64,000 nt of DNA. Source: UBA6115 sp012514225 (GTDB lineage: Bacteria; Bacillota; Clostridia; Christensenellales; Aristaeellaceae). Position numbers and translations under genes: made by a program. Below are positions 52,790 through 60,404 of the stretch, in pieces (within the stretch, counting starts at the first letter, position 1; each line of letters opens with the position of its first letter). The notes beneath the pieces are model-generated. The model was not told the DNA's origin. It did not search any database and saw only the letters and a program-made list of their open reading frames with translations. The stretch is taken from contig DAIOLC010000002.1 of the NCBI GenBank assembly GCA_036756425.1, positions 1 to 64,000 of the forward strand, in the 5' to 3' direction.

Positions 52790-53764
52790 TCAGCCGCCCG
52801 TATCCGGGTACAGGCTGGTTTCCTCGTCCATGTCCACCCGCGGCCCGGCGGTGGGCCGGGGCGTCGGGTAGGCGTACCACAGCGCCTGCTCGTAGCTGGT
52901 GCCCTCCGGCAGGTAGGGGGCGGTCGCGGCGCGCAGGCGCTCCTCCCGCTCAGCGGCTTTCGCGCCGGCCAGGCTTCGCAGGGCTTCCGGCGTCTCCCCG
53001 GCGGCCATCGGTCCGATGAGGCCGGCCAGCAGCGGGTGGCTCCCGCCCGTCAACACGTATCCGGGCAGCAGGGCGGCGGCGGCCACGTAGGTTTCCATCG
53101 GGATGTCCAGCTGGAAAATGGCGGTCGCGTGCGCGATGCCCACGTAGCGGATATGCCAGGGCTCCGCGCTGTAGCCGGTCACCTCGCGCCAGCCTTCCTT
53201 GTAGCGCAGGATGAAGCCGAAGCGGTGTGCGTTCTGCGCCACCCACTTGCCTTCCTCGGTGCTGCCGAAGTTGGTGTTCAGGTTGAGTTCCGAGGGCGCC
53301 TGCACGTCCATCGCCAGCCCCAGCTGGTGCTCGCTGCTGCCCGGCGGCGCCACGCGCCGCTCCGCCTTCTCCCGGCTGCCGACCTCCTGCACCTTGCTGT
53401 TGTAGAGGATTTGCTGAATGCCGAAGCTGCGGTAGCCGGAGGCGGCGAAGAGCGTGTGCCCCGCCTCCTGGAAGGCCGCGCGGAACATGTCCTCCAGCGC
53501 CGTAGCCGCGGCTTTCCGCATCAGGATTCTGTCCTTCAGGCTGGCCTTCCGGGTGCCCACCTCGGGCGTCACCAGGTCATCCGGCTCATAGGTCTTGCTG
53601 ATGCGGTGCGCGCGGTTGATCAAAAACAGGTCGCCCCCCAGCGCCAGGATGGCGGGCGGCTCCGCCGGGGGTGGCGAGGGCAGAGGCGCGGCGGTCTGCG
53701 CAGCCACCGAAAAGCACGGAAACACCAGGCAGGCGGCCAGCGCAGCCAGCGCGACACGTTTCAC
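52790..53764 (-). CDS. VanY-type D,D-carboxypeptidase (M15B), copy a
   Basis: Zinc peptidase trimming the terminal D-Ala of peptidoglycan stems. The 324-aa product has a signal peptide (ALAALAACLVFPCFSVAAQ) and the M15 motifs ASGYRS, SSEHQLGLAMDV (SxHxxGxxxD zinc site) and EPWHIRYVG (second zinc His). The C-terminal 90 residues are an extra Ala/Gly/Pro-rich extension missing in copy c. The GTG start at 53764 is the only in-frame start giving a signal peptide, but its RBS is weak. It is the third of three tandem homologues. Confidence 0.88.
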   Translation of the reverse strand: MKRVALAALAACLVFPCFSVAAQTAAPLPSPPPAEPPAILALGGDLFLINRAHRISKTYEPDDLVTPEVGTRKASLKDRILMRKAAATALEDMFRAAFQEAGHTLFAASGYRSFGIQQILYNSKVQEVGSREKAERRVAPPGSSEHQLGLAMDVQAPSELNLNTNFGSTEEGKWVAQNAHRFGFILRYKEGWREVTGYSAEPWHIRYVGIAHATAIFQLDIPMETYVAAAALLPGYVLTGGSHPLLAGLIGPMAAGETPEALRSLAGAKAAEREERLRAATAPYLPEGTSYEQALWYAYPTPRPTAGPRVDMDEETSLYPDTGG

Positions 53765-53774
53765 GGAAAGCCGG

Positions 53775-54590
53775 CTACGAGCCAATGGACACCTCCGTAT
53801 CCCCCTCCCCGTCCTCCGGCGCGATTTCCACCACCGGCGGCGGCGCGTTGAGCGTCCGGACCAGCTCCGCAAAGTCCCCGCCCGCGGCCTCGTACGCCGC
53901 GATGGCCGCCCGGTACTCGGGGACGAACTCCTCCATCGACAGCCGGTTTTCCATGACGTACGCCGCGACGTCCCGGCCGACGTAGCGCAGGTGCCAGGGC
54001 TCGTAGATGATGCCGGTGACCTGCTGTTTCTCGGACAGGTAGCGGATGATGAAGCCAAAGCGGGCGCAGTTGGCCTCCATCCACCGGGCTTCCGCCGTAT
54101 CCCCGAACGCGGGGGTCATGCCGTCTTTCAGGGACCATTCGCGGTTGAGCACGTCCACGCCCAGCCCGGTCTGGTGGTCGGAGGTGCCGGGCCTTGCGAC
54201 GACGCCGTCGTCCCGGCCGTAGCGCTCCAGGCGGTTCTGGTACATGGTGTTCTGCGTTTGGTAGCTGCGGTAGGAGCTCTTCACAAACAGCTCGAAGCCG
54301 TCCTTCGCCGCCGCGTCGAACAGCGCGGCCAGCTCCGCCGCAGCCTCGCGCCGCAGTTCATGCGGCCCGGAGACCGAGGGCAATTGGAGGGGCACCAGGT
54401 TTTTGGGCGTGAAGTCCGCGTCCAGCGCCTCCTCCCGGTTGACCAGCGTCAGGTTGCCGTTGCGGTTTTCCAGCAGCGCCGCGGACAGCGGGTAGGTCCA
54501 CTCCGCCGCCGGGGCGGCCAAAGCCGCCGCAGCCGCGGCCAGGAGCAGCGCGAGGGCGGCGGCCCCCGTCCATCGTCTACTTTTGCCCAT
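53775..54590 (-). CDS. VanY-type D,D-carboxypeptidase (M15B), copy b
   Basis: A 271-aa homologue of the neighbouring genes with a signal sequence (ALALLLAAAAAALAAPA), KSSYRSYQTQN, SDHQTGLGVDVL and EPWHLRYVG. It is more diverged than copies a and c: SD instead of SE at the zinc motif, and an acidic C-terminal tail (about residues 240-271). The ATG at 54590 (GGAG upstream) overlaps copy c by 14 nt; an in-frame ATG at 54608 is possible. Confidence 0.9.
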   Translation of the reverse strand: MGKSRRWTGAAALALLLAAAAAALAAPAAEWTYPLSAALLENRNGNLTLVNREEALDADFTPKNLVPLQLPSVSGPHELRREAAAELAALFDAAAKDGFELFVKSSYRSYQTQNTMYQNRLERYGRDDGVVARPGTSDHQTGLGVDVLNREWSLKDGMTPAFGDTAEARWMEANCARFGFIIRYLSEKQQVTGIIYEPWHLRYVGRDVAAYVMENRLSMEEFVPEYRAAIAAYEAAGGDFAELVRTLNAPPPVVEIAPEDGEGDTEVSIGS

Positions 54591-55254
54591 CGTCAAGATA
54601 CGCTCCAAAATGTTGTTCCATCAGGATGCCGACATAGGTCTCCAGCGGGATGTCCATCCGGGTCGCGGCCTCCGCGTGCTCCGCGCCCAGGTAGCGGATG
54701 TGCCAGGGCTCGTCCGCATAGCCGGTGATGTCGGTCCACCGGGCTTGGTAACGAACGACGAAACCGAACTTCGGCGCGTTTTCCGACAGCCACCGGCCTT
54801 CCTTGCTCCGGCCGAAGGCGCCGTTCAGGCCGCCCGTTCCCGAGCGGCTCACGTCCACCGCCAGGCCCAGCTGATGCTCGGAAGCGCCGGGCGGGGCGAC
54901 CAGCAGCTGCGCCGCCTTCCCGCCCGCCGAGGAAACCTTCCTGCGGTAGATGGCGGCCTGCCGGTCGTAGCTGCGGTAGCCGGACACGGCGACGAGGCTG
55001 TGCCCGGCCTCCTTCGCGGCGGCGAACATTTCTTCCAGCCGGGCCGCCGCCTCCCGCCGCAGCGTCAGCCCGCCCTCCGTTTTTCTGACCTTCGGCGTGA
55101 CAAGGTCGTCCGGCGCGTAGGCCCGGGTCAGGCGGTAGGTCCGGTTGACCAGGTAAAGGTTGCCGCCCAGGCTGGTTTCCCGGACGACCGTCGCCGTGCC
55201 GTACTGGAACAGCTGGGCCAGGAGCAGCAGCAGCGCGGCGGCCTTCGCCATCAT
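54577..55254 (-). CDS. VanY-type D,D-carboxypeptidase (M15B), copy c
   Basis: The shortest of the three copies (225 aa): signal sequence (AAALLLLLAQLFQYGTA), VSGYRSYDRQ, ASEHQLGLAVDV and EPWHIRYLG. It shares LYLVNRTYRLTRAYAPDDLVTPKV with the N-terminus of copy a. The ATG overlaps the hflX stop by 4 nt. All three would be secreted or membrane-anchored wall enzymes. Confidence 0.92.
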   Translation of the reverse strand: MMAKAAALLLLLAQLFQYGTATVVRETSLGGNLYLVNRTYRLTRAYAPDDLVTPKVRKTEGGLTLRREAAARLEEMFAAAKEAGHSLVAVSGYRSYDRQAAIYRRKVSSAGGKAAQLLVAPPGASEHQLGLAVDVSRSGTGGLNGAFGRSKEGRWLSENAPKFGFVVRYQARWTDITGYADEPWHIRYLGAEHAEAATRMDIPLETYVGILMEQHFGAYLDDGQK

Positions 55255-57032
55255 CCGCGGGTTTCCCCGAACAGCCCGGGATGCTGCGCTTTCAGCCGCC
55301 CCGCGGCGGCGGCGGTGAGGCGGATGACCACGCGGGTGCCCTCGTCCTGGTGCGCCTCCTCGACAATCCGGCCCTGCCTGCGGATTTCACCCAGCAGGCC
55401 GTAATCCCCGAAGGGGACGAACAGGGTGTAGCTCCGCTCCCGCTTGCGCAGCTCCCTCGCGATCGCGTCCAGCAGCGCGCCGACGCCCTCGCCCGTCCTG
55501 GCGGAAACCAGCAGCGCCCCGGGGGGCAGGGCGGAAAATCCGGCGGGCGCGGCGTCCGCTTTGTTGTACACCTCGATACGGGGCTGCTCCGCGGCGCCCA
55601 GGTCCGCCAGCACCTCGTCCACCACCCGGCGCTGCTCGGCAGCCTGCGGGTTGGAGGCGTCGGACACGATGACCAGCACGTCCGCCGAGAGCGCCTCGTC
55701 CAGCGTGGAGCGGAAGGCCTCGACCAGGTCGGTGGGCAGCTTGCTGATGAAACCGACCGAGTCGGTCAGCAAAAACTCGTCCCCCTCCTTCAGGGTGATT
55801 TTCCGGGAGACGGTGTCCAGGGTCGCGAACAGCTGGTCCTTCACCAGCACGTCTGCGCCGGAGAGGAGGTTGAGCAGGGTGGACTTCCCGGTGTTGGTGT
55901 AGCCGACCAGCGCGACGGCGGGCAGGTCGCCGCCCTGGCGGTTCTTGCGGCGCACGCCCCGCTGCCGCTCCAGCTCCCGCAGGGCGTCCTTGAGAATCTG
56001 GATGCGCCGGCGGATGTAGCGGCGGTCCATCTCCAGCTTGCTCTCGCCGGGGCCCCGGGTGCCGATGCCGCCGGCCAGCCTGGACAGGGAGGCGCGGGCG
56101 CCGATGAGCCGGCTGGCGCGGTAGTTGAGCTGCGCCAGGCTGACCTGCAGCTTGCCCTCGCTGCTGGTCGCGCGCTGGGCGAAGATGTCCAATATCAGCG
56201 TCGTGCGGTCGACGACGGGGATGGAGACGATGTCCTCCAGCCGCCGGGCGGAAACGGCGGTCAGCTCGTCGTCCACAATCAGCAGGTTGGCGCCTGCCGC
56301 CTGGGCGTCCAGCGCGATTTCCTCCGCCTTCCCGGAGCCGACGTAAGTGGCGGGGTCCGGCCGCGCCTTGGGCTGCAGCGCGCTGCCCACGACCAGCGCG
56401 CCTGCGCTGTCCGCCAGCGCCTCCAGTTCCCGCAGGGAGCGCTCGCTGTCCACGCTGACCAGGAAGGCGCGCTCGCGCTCCTCCTGCGTTTCCTGCTCGC
56501 CCGCGATGAGCAGCCTGTCGTTCCCGGCGACGCGCTCCATCAGCCCCGGGCTGTCCAGGGAACCGGCGTGGAGGGCCTCGATGGGCCCCGCCTGCAGGCT
56601 GCCTTCCTCATCCGGGGCGAGGAAGGAAACGGTCGCCCCGGTGATTTCGCCCGCCTCGTCCACGCCCAGCGCGCACATCGCGTCCAGGCGCAGCGATACG
56701 ACGGCGGACAAATCGACGTCCGACAGCGTCGCGTCCCCGTTGGGGTGGGTGTGGACGCAGCGCACGCGGCTGAGCCTTCGGTTGCTTCTCCGAAGGCCGA
56801 AGTCCTCCAGCGCGACGTTGTCGGAATGCCCGACGGACACGCCCAGGATTTTTCCGTTCCGCGCGATATAGACCGCGATTTCCCGCCGCAGCAGCGCGGT
56901 CAGCGACGCCAGGCGCGCCGCCAGCTCCTGGCTGAGAAACGCGCTCGCGTCTGTTTCGACGTCGTACAGCGCGTTCAGCTGCGCTTTGACGCTGTCTCGG
57001 ATGCCTGTCAGGTTGCCGGTTACTTCGGGCAT
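55251..57032 (-). CDS. hflX: GTPase HflX with an N-terminal JAMM-type domain
   Basis: Ribosome-splitting GTPase. From the ATG at 57032 (RBS AAGGAG) the 593-aa protein is some 170 residues longer than classic HflX (about 425). The HflX core has GTGKAEEIA-like YVGSGKAEEI, the GPGESKLE linker (residues 327-334), G1 GYTNTGKS (377-384) and DSVGFISKLP. The N-terminal extension (about 45-145) holds E51, H94, H96, S104 and D107 in HTHPNGDATLSDVD, a complete JAMM metalloprotease pattern. It heads the operon leading to scpB. Confidence 0.93.
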   Translation of the reverse strand: MPEVTGNLTGIRDSVKAQLNALYDVETDASAFLSQELAARLASLTALLRREIAVYIARNGKILGVSVGHSDNVALEDFGLRRSNRRLSRVRCVHTHPNGDATLSDVDLSAVVSLRLDAMCALGVDEAGEITGATVSFLAPDEEGSLQAGPIEALHAGSLDSPGLMERVAGNDRLLIAGEQETQEERERAFLVSVDSERSLRELEALADSAGALVVGSALQPKARPDPATYVGSGKAEEIALDAQAAGANLLIVDDELTAVSARRLEDIVSIPVVDRTTLILDIFAQRATSSEGKLQVSLAQLNYRASRLIGARASLSRLAGGIGTRGPGESKLEMDRRYIRRRIQILKDALRELERQRGVRRKNRQGGDLPAVALVGYTNTGKSTLLNLLSGADVLVKDQLFATLDTVSRKITLKEGDEFLLTDSVGFISKLPTDLVEAFRSTLDEALSADVLVIVSDASNPQAAEQRRVVDEVLADLGAAEQPRIEVYNKADAAPAGFSALPPGALLVSARTGEGVGALLDAIARELRKRERSYTLFVPFGDYGLLGEIRRQGRIVEEAHQDEGTRVVIRLTAAAAGRLKAQHPGLFGETRG

Positions 57033-57087
57033 GGATTCTCCTTGCTTTCCGCTTTCCCTTGCATCATGCGGCGGGAAACACCCCAGT

Positions 57088-57093
57088 ATCATA
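57088..57093 (-). promoter_or_regulatory. Candidate extended -10 of the hflX operon promoter
   Basis: On the minus strand TGGTATGAT places a TATGAT hexamer 55 nt before the hflX ATG, in the only sizeable gap (99 nt) after the cysteine desulfurase. The -35 is poor. Confidence 0.4.
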
Positions 57094-57131
57094 CCATGTT
57101 CCGCCGGATATCGCACACCGGGGCCGGGCCG

Positions 57132-58283
57132 CTACTTCCCCGCGGCCTCCCGCAGCGAGGACACGACCGGCGGCAGGATGCGGAGCACTTCTTGTATTTC
57201 CGCCTCCGTCGTCGTTTCCGACAGCGTCAGGCGCAAGCTGCCGCCCGCGGTTTCTTGCGCTTTGCCGATGGCCCGGAGCACGTGGGAAAACTCCGGCGAC
57301 CCGGACGCGCAGGCGGAGCCTGAGGAGGCGGCGACGCCGGCCAGGTCCAGCCGCAGCAGCAGCGGCTCGTCCTCGACCCCGGGAATGGACAGGTGAAGGT
57401 TGTTGGGCAGGCGGTTCACCGGGTCGCCGTTGAGGGCAACCCCCGGAACCGCATCCTGGATGCCTGCCCAGAGCCTATCCCGAAGCGCCCCCACTCGCGC
57501 CGCGTTCGCCGCCTGGTGTTCCGCCGCTCTCCGGATGGCGGCCCCGAGCCCCGCGATGCCCGCGACGTTTTCCGTGCCCGCGCGGCGGCCGCCTTCCTGC
57601 GCCCCGCCGCGCATCATCGCCTCCACGCGCGCGCCCTTGCGGATATACAGGGCGCCCGCGCCCTTGGGCCCGTGGAACTTGTGCGCGGACAGGGAAAGCA
57701 GGTCGGCATTCCATGCTTTCACATCGACGGGCACGGCGCCCACCGCCTGCACGGCGTCCGTGTGGAACAGCACCCCGCGTTCCCGGGCGGCCCGGCCGAT
57801 GTCCCCCACCGGCTGCAGGGTCCCGATTTCATTGTTGGCCGCCATGACGCTGACGAGGATGGTGTCCTCCCGGATGGCCGCGCGGACCTGTTCCGCCTGC
57901 ACCCGGCCCAAGCCATCCGCCGGGAGCAGGGTGACCTCGAAGCCTTGTTTTTGCAGCCATTCGAGGGTCATCAGGACGGCGGGGTGCTCGACGGCGCTGG
58001 AAAGGATGTGCCGGCCCCGGTCCCGGTTGGCGAAGGCGGCGCCAATGAGCGCCCAGTTGTCGCTCTCCGTTCCCCCGCTGGTGAAATAAACCTCCCCGGG
58101 CTCGCAGTTGAGGGCCGCCGCCACGCGCTTCCTGGCCGTGCCGACGGCCGCCCGCGCATCCCGCCCCGTCGCGTACTGGGCGGAGGGGTTGCCGAAACGC
58201 GCCTCCAGGAAGGGCGCCATTTCGCCGTACGCCTCCGCGCACAGCCGCGTCGTCGCGGCGTTGTCCAGGTAAATCGCGTTCAT
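57132..58283 (-). CDS. Cysteine desulfurase (NifS/IscS type)
   Basis: PLP enzyme that mobilises sulfur from cysteine for Fe-S clusters or tRNA thiolation. The 383-aa product has YLDNAATT, FTSGGTESDNWAL, EHPAVL, the PLP lysine in LSAHKFHGPKG, the group marker RAGTENV and the catalytic Cys in SSGSACASG. No iscU or thiI/mnmA partner is adjacent. The ATG at 58283 fits the family N-terminus; a TTG at 58289 lies 8 nt after GGAGG and could be the actual start. Confidence 0.95.
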   Translation of the reverse strand: MNAIYLDNAATTRLCAEAYGEMAPFLEARFGNPSAQYATGRDARAAVGTARKRVAAALNCEPGEVYFTSGGTESDNWALIGAAFANRDRGRHILSSAVEHPAVLMTLEWLQKQGFEVTLLPADGLGRVQAEQVRAAIREDTILVSVMAANNEIGTLQPVGDIGRAARERGVLFHTDAVQAVGAVPVDVKAWNADLLSLSAHKFHGPKGAGALYIRKGARVEAMMRGGAQEGGRRAGTENVAGIAGLGAAIRRAAEHQAANAARVGALRDRLWAGIQDAVPGVALNGDPVNRLPNNLHLSIPGVEDEPLLLRLDLAGVAASSGSACASGSPEFSHVLRAIGKAQETAGGSLRLTLSETTTEAEIQEVLRILPPVVSSLREAAGK

Positions 58284-58339
58284 CACCAAGCGGCTTGCCT
58301 CCTATGCCGTCTCCATCAGTTTTGTTTTGATTGTGCTTT

Positions 58340-60337
58340 TCAATCCAGCCGGGCGTTCCCCGGCTGCCCGAAGCGCGCTTCCGCCTGCCTCAACACCTCC
58401 AGATAGGCGTCCGTACCCAGCGCGCCCAGCTGGAGCTCCTCCAGGCACCGGCCGGTCTCCTCCAGCAGCCGGGTGTCCCCGATGCCATAGGCGTCCAGCA
58501 TCCTGCCGTGCTGGCGGGTTCCCAGGAACTCCCCCGGCCCCCGCAATTCCAGGTCCTTCTGGGCGATGACAAACCCGTCGCTGGTCTGAACCAGCGTTTC
58601 CAGACGCTCGTTTTCTTCCCCCAGCAGGAAGCACCAGCTTTCCTTTTCGCCCCGGCCGACCCGGCCGCGCAGCTGGTGCAGCTGGGCCAGGCCGAAGCGG
58701 TCCGCGTCCTCGACCACCATCGTCGTGGCGTTGGGGACGTCCATGCCCACCTCGATGACCGTCGTGGAAACGAGCACCATGGCCCGCCCCGAATAAAACG
58801 CGTCCAGCGCCTCCTCCCGCTCCGCCGCGGGTTGGGTGCCGTAGGTCAGCGCCAGCCCCACGCCTTTCAGCGGGCCTTCCGCCAGCTGCGCGTACATGGC
58901 TTTGGCGCTCTTCGCCTCACCCTCCTCGTCCTCCTCCACCAACGGGCAGACCAGGAAACTCTGCTCCCCCAAAAGCGCCCGCTCCCGCAGGTAACGGTAC
59001 AGCTCCTCCCGTTTGCTTTCCGGCACAATCCGGGTTTTCACCGCCTTGCGGCCGGGCGGGGACTCGTCCATCACGCTGACCTGCAGGTCGCCGTAGAGCA
59101 CCAGGGCCAGGGAGCGCGGAATCGGGGTGGCGGACAGCGCCAGGACGTGGGGCGCAAGTTCCCCACGGGCGAGCTCCGCCAGCGTCCGCCGCTGCCGCAC
59201 GCCGAAGCGGTGCTGTTCGTCGGTAATCGCCAGGCCCAGCTTGCTGAAGCGTACGCTCTTCCCCAAAAGGGCGTGGGTGCCCACGACCAGCTGCCATTCC
59301 CCGCTTCGGATGCCTTCCAGGGCTTCCCTGCGCCGCGAGGCCGGCAGCGAACCGGTCAGCAGGCCGACGCTGATTCCCAGGGGCGCCAGCAGCCGCTCTG
59401 CGGTCAGCGCGTGCTGGCGCGCCAGCAGCTCCGTGGGCGCCATCAGCGCGCTCTGGTATCCGTTGCCCGCCGCGAACGCGGCCGCGCCCAGGGCGACCGC
59501 CGTCTTCCCGCTGCCCACGTCGCCCTGCACCAGGCGCCGCATCGCGAGGCCGGAGGCCATGTCGGCCAGGATGGCGTCGAGCGTCCTTCGCTGGGCGCCG
59601 GTGGGAGCAAAAGGAAGGGCTTCCCAGAAGCCGGACGCGCCGTCTCCCTCCCGGTCCATCCGGATGCCGGCCTGCCCCCCCGGCGCGGCCTGGCGGACGG
59701 CCGTCTGGAACAGCAGCAGGTTTTCAAAGGCGATGCGCCGCTGGGCCCTGGCCACCTCATCCCGGCCGAGCGGAAAATGGGCCATCCGCAGCGCCTCGTG
59801 CCGCCCGGCGAGCCCGAAGCGGTCGCGCAGCGCGGCGGGAAGGGTTTCCATCGCCTCCGGCCGGGTGGCCTCCAGCACCTGTGAAACCAGGGAGGAGAAC
59901 ACCTTGCCGGGCAGCCCGGGCAGGCTCTGGTAGAGGGGCTGGACGCCCTTTTTCTGCAGCAACCTGGGGTTTATCAGGACGAGCCTGCCCCGGTAGGCCT
60001 GCGCCTTCCCGTACAGCAGCACCTTTTGCCCGTGCTTCAGGTTCCGCGCCATCCAGGGCTGGTTGAACCAATGGGCGGAAACGGCGCCCGTCCCGTCCTG
60101 AAGCGACGCGCGCGCCAGGGAGCGGCCGGCGTAATAGCTCAGGCTGGGGCTGCCCTCGACCGTGGCTTCCACGCAGTGCTCACCCGGCTTGAGCGAAGCG
60201 ATCGGCGTCGGCTCCAGCGCGTAGGCGTAGCTCTTTGGCAGCCGCTCCGGCACCGCCGCGGCGCCGTCGACGCCGGCGTCCCGAAGCGCCTTGATGCGCT
60301 TGGGCCCCAGCCCGCGAAGGTCTTCCAGCCTCAACAT
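58340..60337 (-). CDS. recG: ATP-dependent DNA helicase RecG
   Basis: Branch-migrating helicase for stalled forks and recombination intermediates. The 665-aa protein has an N-terminal wedge/OB domain (residues about 50-150). The SF2 motor follows with FAPTGAQRRTLDAI, GDVGSGKTAVALGA, MAPTELLARQH, the DEQHRFG box and a C-terminal helicase half ending in RGRVGRGEKESWCFLL. Length is slightly below the usual 680. The ATG lies 11 nt after a terminator hairpin. Confidence 0.97.
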   Translation of the reverse strand: MLRLEDLRGLGPKRIKALRDAGVDGAAAVPERLPKSYAYALEPTPIASLKPGEHCVEATVEGSPSLSYYAGRSLARASLQDGTGAVSAHWFNQPWMARNLKHGQKVLLYGKAQAYRGRLVLINPRLLQKKGVQPLYQSLPGLPGKVFSSLVSQVLEATRPEAMETLPAALRDRFGLAGRHEALRMAHFPLGRDEVARAQRRIAFENLLLFQTAVRQAAPGGQAGIRMDREGDGASGFWEALPFAPTGAQRRTLDAILADMASGLAMRRLVQGDVGSGKTAVALGAAAFAAGNGYQSALMAPTELLARQHALTAERLLAPLGISVGLLTGSLPASRRREALEGIRSGEWQLVVGTHALLGKSVRFSKLGLAITDEQHRFGVRQRRTLAELARGELAPHVLALSATPIPRSLALVLYGDLQVSVMDESPPGRKAVKTRIVPESKREELYRYLRERALLGEQSFLVCPLVEEDEEGEAKSAKAMYAQLAEGPLKGVGLALTYGTQPAAEREEALDAFYSGRAMVLVSTTVIEVGMDVPNATTMVVEDADRFGLAQLHQLRGRVGRGEKESWCFLLGEENERLETLVQTSDGFVIAQKDLELRGPGEFLGTRQHGRMLDAYGIGDTRLLEETGRCLEELQLGALGTDAYLEVLRQAEARFGQPGNARLD

Positions 60338-60348
60338 GCCCGCCTTTC

Positions 60349-60376
60349 AAAAAGAGCCGCCACGTCCGGCGGCTCT
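60349..60376 (-). terminator. Strong Rho-independent terminator between fakA-like and recG
   Basis: AGAGCCGCC and GGCGGCTCT form a perfect 9-bp stem with a 6-nt loop, followed on the minus strand by TTTTTGAAA. It ends the asp23-fakA transcript. The recG ATG lies only 11 nt past it, and its RBS (GAAAGG) adjoins the T-run. Confidence 0.85.
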
Positions 60377-60404
60377 CTGCCCGTTCGGTTTTCCGGGGAA
60401 CAGC

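Noticed and set aside
55281..57323. 680-codon plus-strand frame opposite hflX
   Set aside because: It is the complement of the hflX frame; no start signal and no recognisable motif.
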